Origin: Prado023 sp963706885
Lineage (GTDB): Bacteria; Actinomycetota; Actinomycetes; S36-B12; CAIYMF01
Reading direction: 5' to 3'
NCBI GenBank assembly: GCA_963706885.1
Contig: CAVPNX010000021.1
Span: 1-64,000 of the forward strand
Length of the DNA stretch: 64,000 bases
A program made the position numbers and the translations under genes. Under the pieces are notes generated by a model. The model was given only the letters and a program-made list of their open reading frames with translations, made no database searches and was not told the DNA's origin. This document shows, in pieces, positions 62,875 to 64,000 of the stretch (its first letter is position 1; each line of letters opens with the position of its first letter).

Positions 62875-64000
62875 TCAGCGCAGCCAGGCGGCCGTGTCGG
62901 GTGCCAGCCAGAAGCCGCCCTCGCCGGGTTCCGGGGCCGCTGCGCTGGACACCAGGACCTCCCTGGCGGGCACGAGCGCCGGGGTGTCCCCGAGGTTCAT
63001 CGCGACCAGGACGGGCGCGTCCTCGTCGCCGGCGGGGCGGTGCAGCACCAGGCAGGTCGCACCGGGTTCGCTGACCCAGTGCAGGTCCCCGTCCCCGAGG
63101 GCGGGCTCGGCGCGACGCAGCCGCAGGGCCCGCCGGGTGAGCTCGAGGGTGGAGTCCGGGTCCCCGGTCTGGGCCTCGACGCTGAGATCGCCCCAGTGCG
63201 CGGGCATCGGCAGCCACGACGCCCCTGTCGGGCTGAACCCGAACGAGGCTCCCTCGCGGGTCCACGGGATCGGCACGCGGCACCCGTCACGGAAGCCCTC
63301 CGCTCCGCCCGTGCGGCGGAAGGCGGGGTCCTCACGTGACTCCGCCGGCAGGTCGACGACCTCCTCCAGGCCCAGCTCCTGGCCCTGGTACAGGTACGCC
63401 GAACCGGGCAGTCCGAGCATGAACACGAGCCCGGCGCGGGCGCGCGCGAGGCCGCGGGCATCGTCGGCGGCCGCACTCGGGACAGGGGCGGTGTTGGACT
63501 GCGGCATCTGCTCGCCGGCAGCCTCGACCGCGTACTTGGTCCTGACCCGGGGGACGTCGTGGTTCTCCAGCACCCACGTCGTGGGGGCCCCCACCGAGGT
63601 GCAGGTGCGAAGCGATCGGTCGATCACCTCGCGCATCTGCCCGGCGTCCCAGCGGCACTTGAGGTAGTCGAAGTTGAACGCCGTGTGCAGCTCGTCGGGG
63701 CGGATGTAGGTGGCCAGCGCCTCGTCGGTGGCCACCCAGACCTCACCGACGAAGATCCGTGGGGGGTGGTAGGTGGCCGAGACCCGGCGCCACTCCCGCC
63801 AGACCTCGTGCACGCCCGGCTGGTCCCACTGCGGGAAGTCCTGGATCTCGCCGAAGGTCATCAGCAGCCCGTCGCCCTCGCCGGAGCGCGGGTAGCCCGG
63901 TGCCTTGACCAGCCCGGTGGCCACATCGATGCGGAAGCCGTCGATGCCCCGGTCGAACCAGAACCGCAGCGTGGCCTCGAAGTCCGCGCGCACGTCGGGG
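62875..64000 (-). CDS. GH13 alpha-glucosidase (5' end outside the window)
   Basis: C-terminal 375 residues or so of a GH13 enzyme: nucleophile in GIDGFRIDVATGLVKAPGY, acid/base Glu in RIFVGEVWVATDEAL and stabilising Asp in WVLENHDVPRVRTKY. The following region (FMLGLPGSAYLYQGQELGL, then DGCRVPIPWTREGASFGFS) is typical of alpha-1,4-glucosidases or related glucosyl hydrolases. The start lies beyond 64000. The stop is eight bases from the isochorismatase stop. It could use maltose or sucrose-type sugars. Confidence 0.88.
   Translation of the reverse strand, partial: PDVRADFEATLRFWFDRGIDGFRIDVATGLVKAPGYPRSGEGDGLLMTFGEIQDFPQWDQPGVHEVWREWRRVSATYHPPRIFVGEVWVATDEALATYIRPDELHTAFNFDYLKCRWDAGQMREVIDRSLRTCTSVGAPTTWVLENHDVPRVRTKYAVEAAGEQMPQSNTAPVPSAAADDARGLARARAGLVFMLGLPGSAYLYQGQELGLEEVVDLPAESREDPAFRRTGGAEGFRDGCRVPIPWTREGASFGFSPTGASWLPMPAHWGDLSVEAQTGDPDSTLELTRRALRLRRAEPALGDGDLHWVSEPGATCLVLHRPAGDEDAPVLVAMNLGDTPALVPAREVLVSSAAAPEPGEGGFWLAPDTAAWLR

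Overview
The window joins two unrelated kinds of DNA. Positions 1-3209 are AT-richer with archaeal-looking iron-uptake genes: FeoB, and a DtxR-family repressor that reads through one frameshift into a FeoA domain, with an archaeal-type TATA box and a DtxR-like palindrome upstream. From 3210 to the right edge the DNA is very GC-rich with actinobacterial gene content, codon use and ribosome binding sites (high-GC Actinomycetota). A hard junction inside an open frame, with no recognisable mobile element nearby, suggests a chimeric metagenome contig, though this cannot be proved from the sequence alone.

The segment 3210-9013 is a second copy, about 97-98% identical by eye, of 11515-17323. It holds the 3' tip of a SulP gene, a PECR-like SDR, a DUF2236 oxygenase, a small membrane protein, a P1-family peptidase, a second SDR, a DUF368 transporter, a lipoprotein and the start of glutaminase. 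Between the copies lie a LURP-one-like gene and a full SulP transporter; after copy B come complete glutaminase, a basic unknown protein and a second SulP transporter. Many genes from 1 to about 45 kb carry single-base frameshifts, several in homopolymers, whereas 47-64 kb is clean.

Positions 21-33 kb are mostly carbohydrate functions: a transglutaminase-like protein, then a sucrose (scr-type) regulon with a LacI regulator, EIIBC permease, ROK fructokinase and two GH32 genes in tandem (one lacking its C-terminal domain, one frameshifted), two small membrane proteins, a cytoplasmic GH13 alpha-amylase, and a protein built of Ser/Val/Gly repeats. LacI-type operators and a CRP-like site lie between permease and regulator.

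The most interesting region is 32.2-50.4 kb. A minus-strand operon encodes, in order, an NMO-family flavin oxidoreductase, an acyl-CoA dehydrogenase, a giant iterative synthase (KS-AT-KS-ACP x5-KR-DH, about 3,070 residues if three frameshifts are repaired) and a multidomain acyl-CoA carboxylase with no recognisable ATP-grasp core. A convergent Sfp-type phosphopantetheinyl transferase adjoins it. This resembles the broad PfaA-like secondary lipid synthase class but has two KS domains in one chain and Thr in place of the phosphopantetheine Ser in all five ACPs. A three-half-site inverted repeat and a perfect CRP-type palindrome lie upstream.

The right end (50.6-64 kb) holds housekeeping and metabolic genes: an Abhydrolase_9 membrane hydrolase, DUF2505, a MaoC-like dehydratase, an unusual RNase III-like protein, a short SSB, EttA, a BBE-type FAD oxidase, a FAD/Fe-S D-lactate-dehydrogenase-like protein, an isochorismatase-family hydrolase, and a GH13 alpha-glucosidase cut by the window edge. 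No rRNA, tRNA, CRISPR array or insertion sequence was seen.
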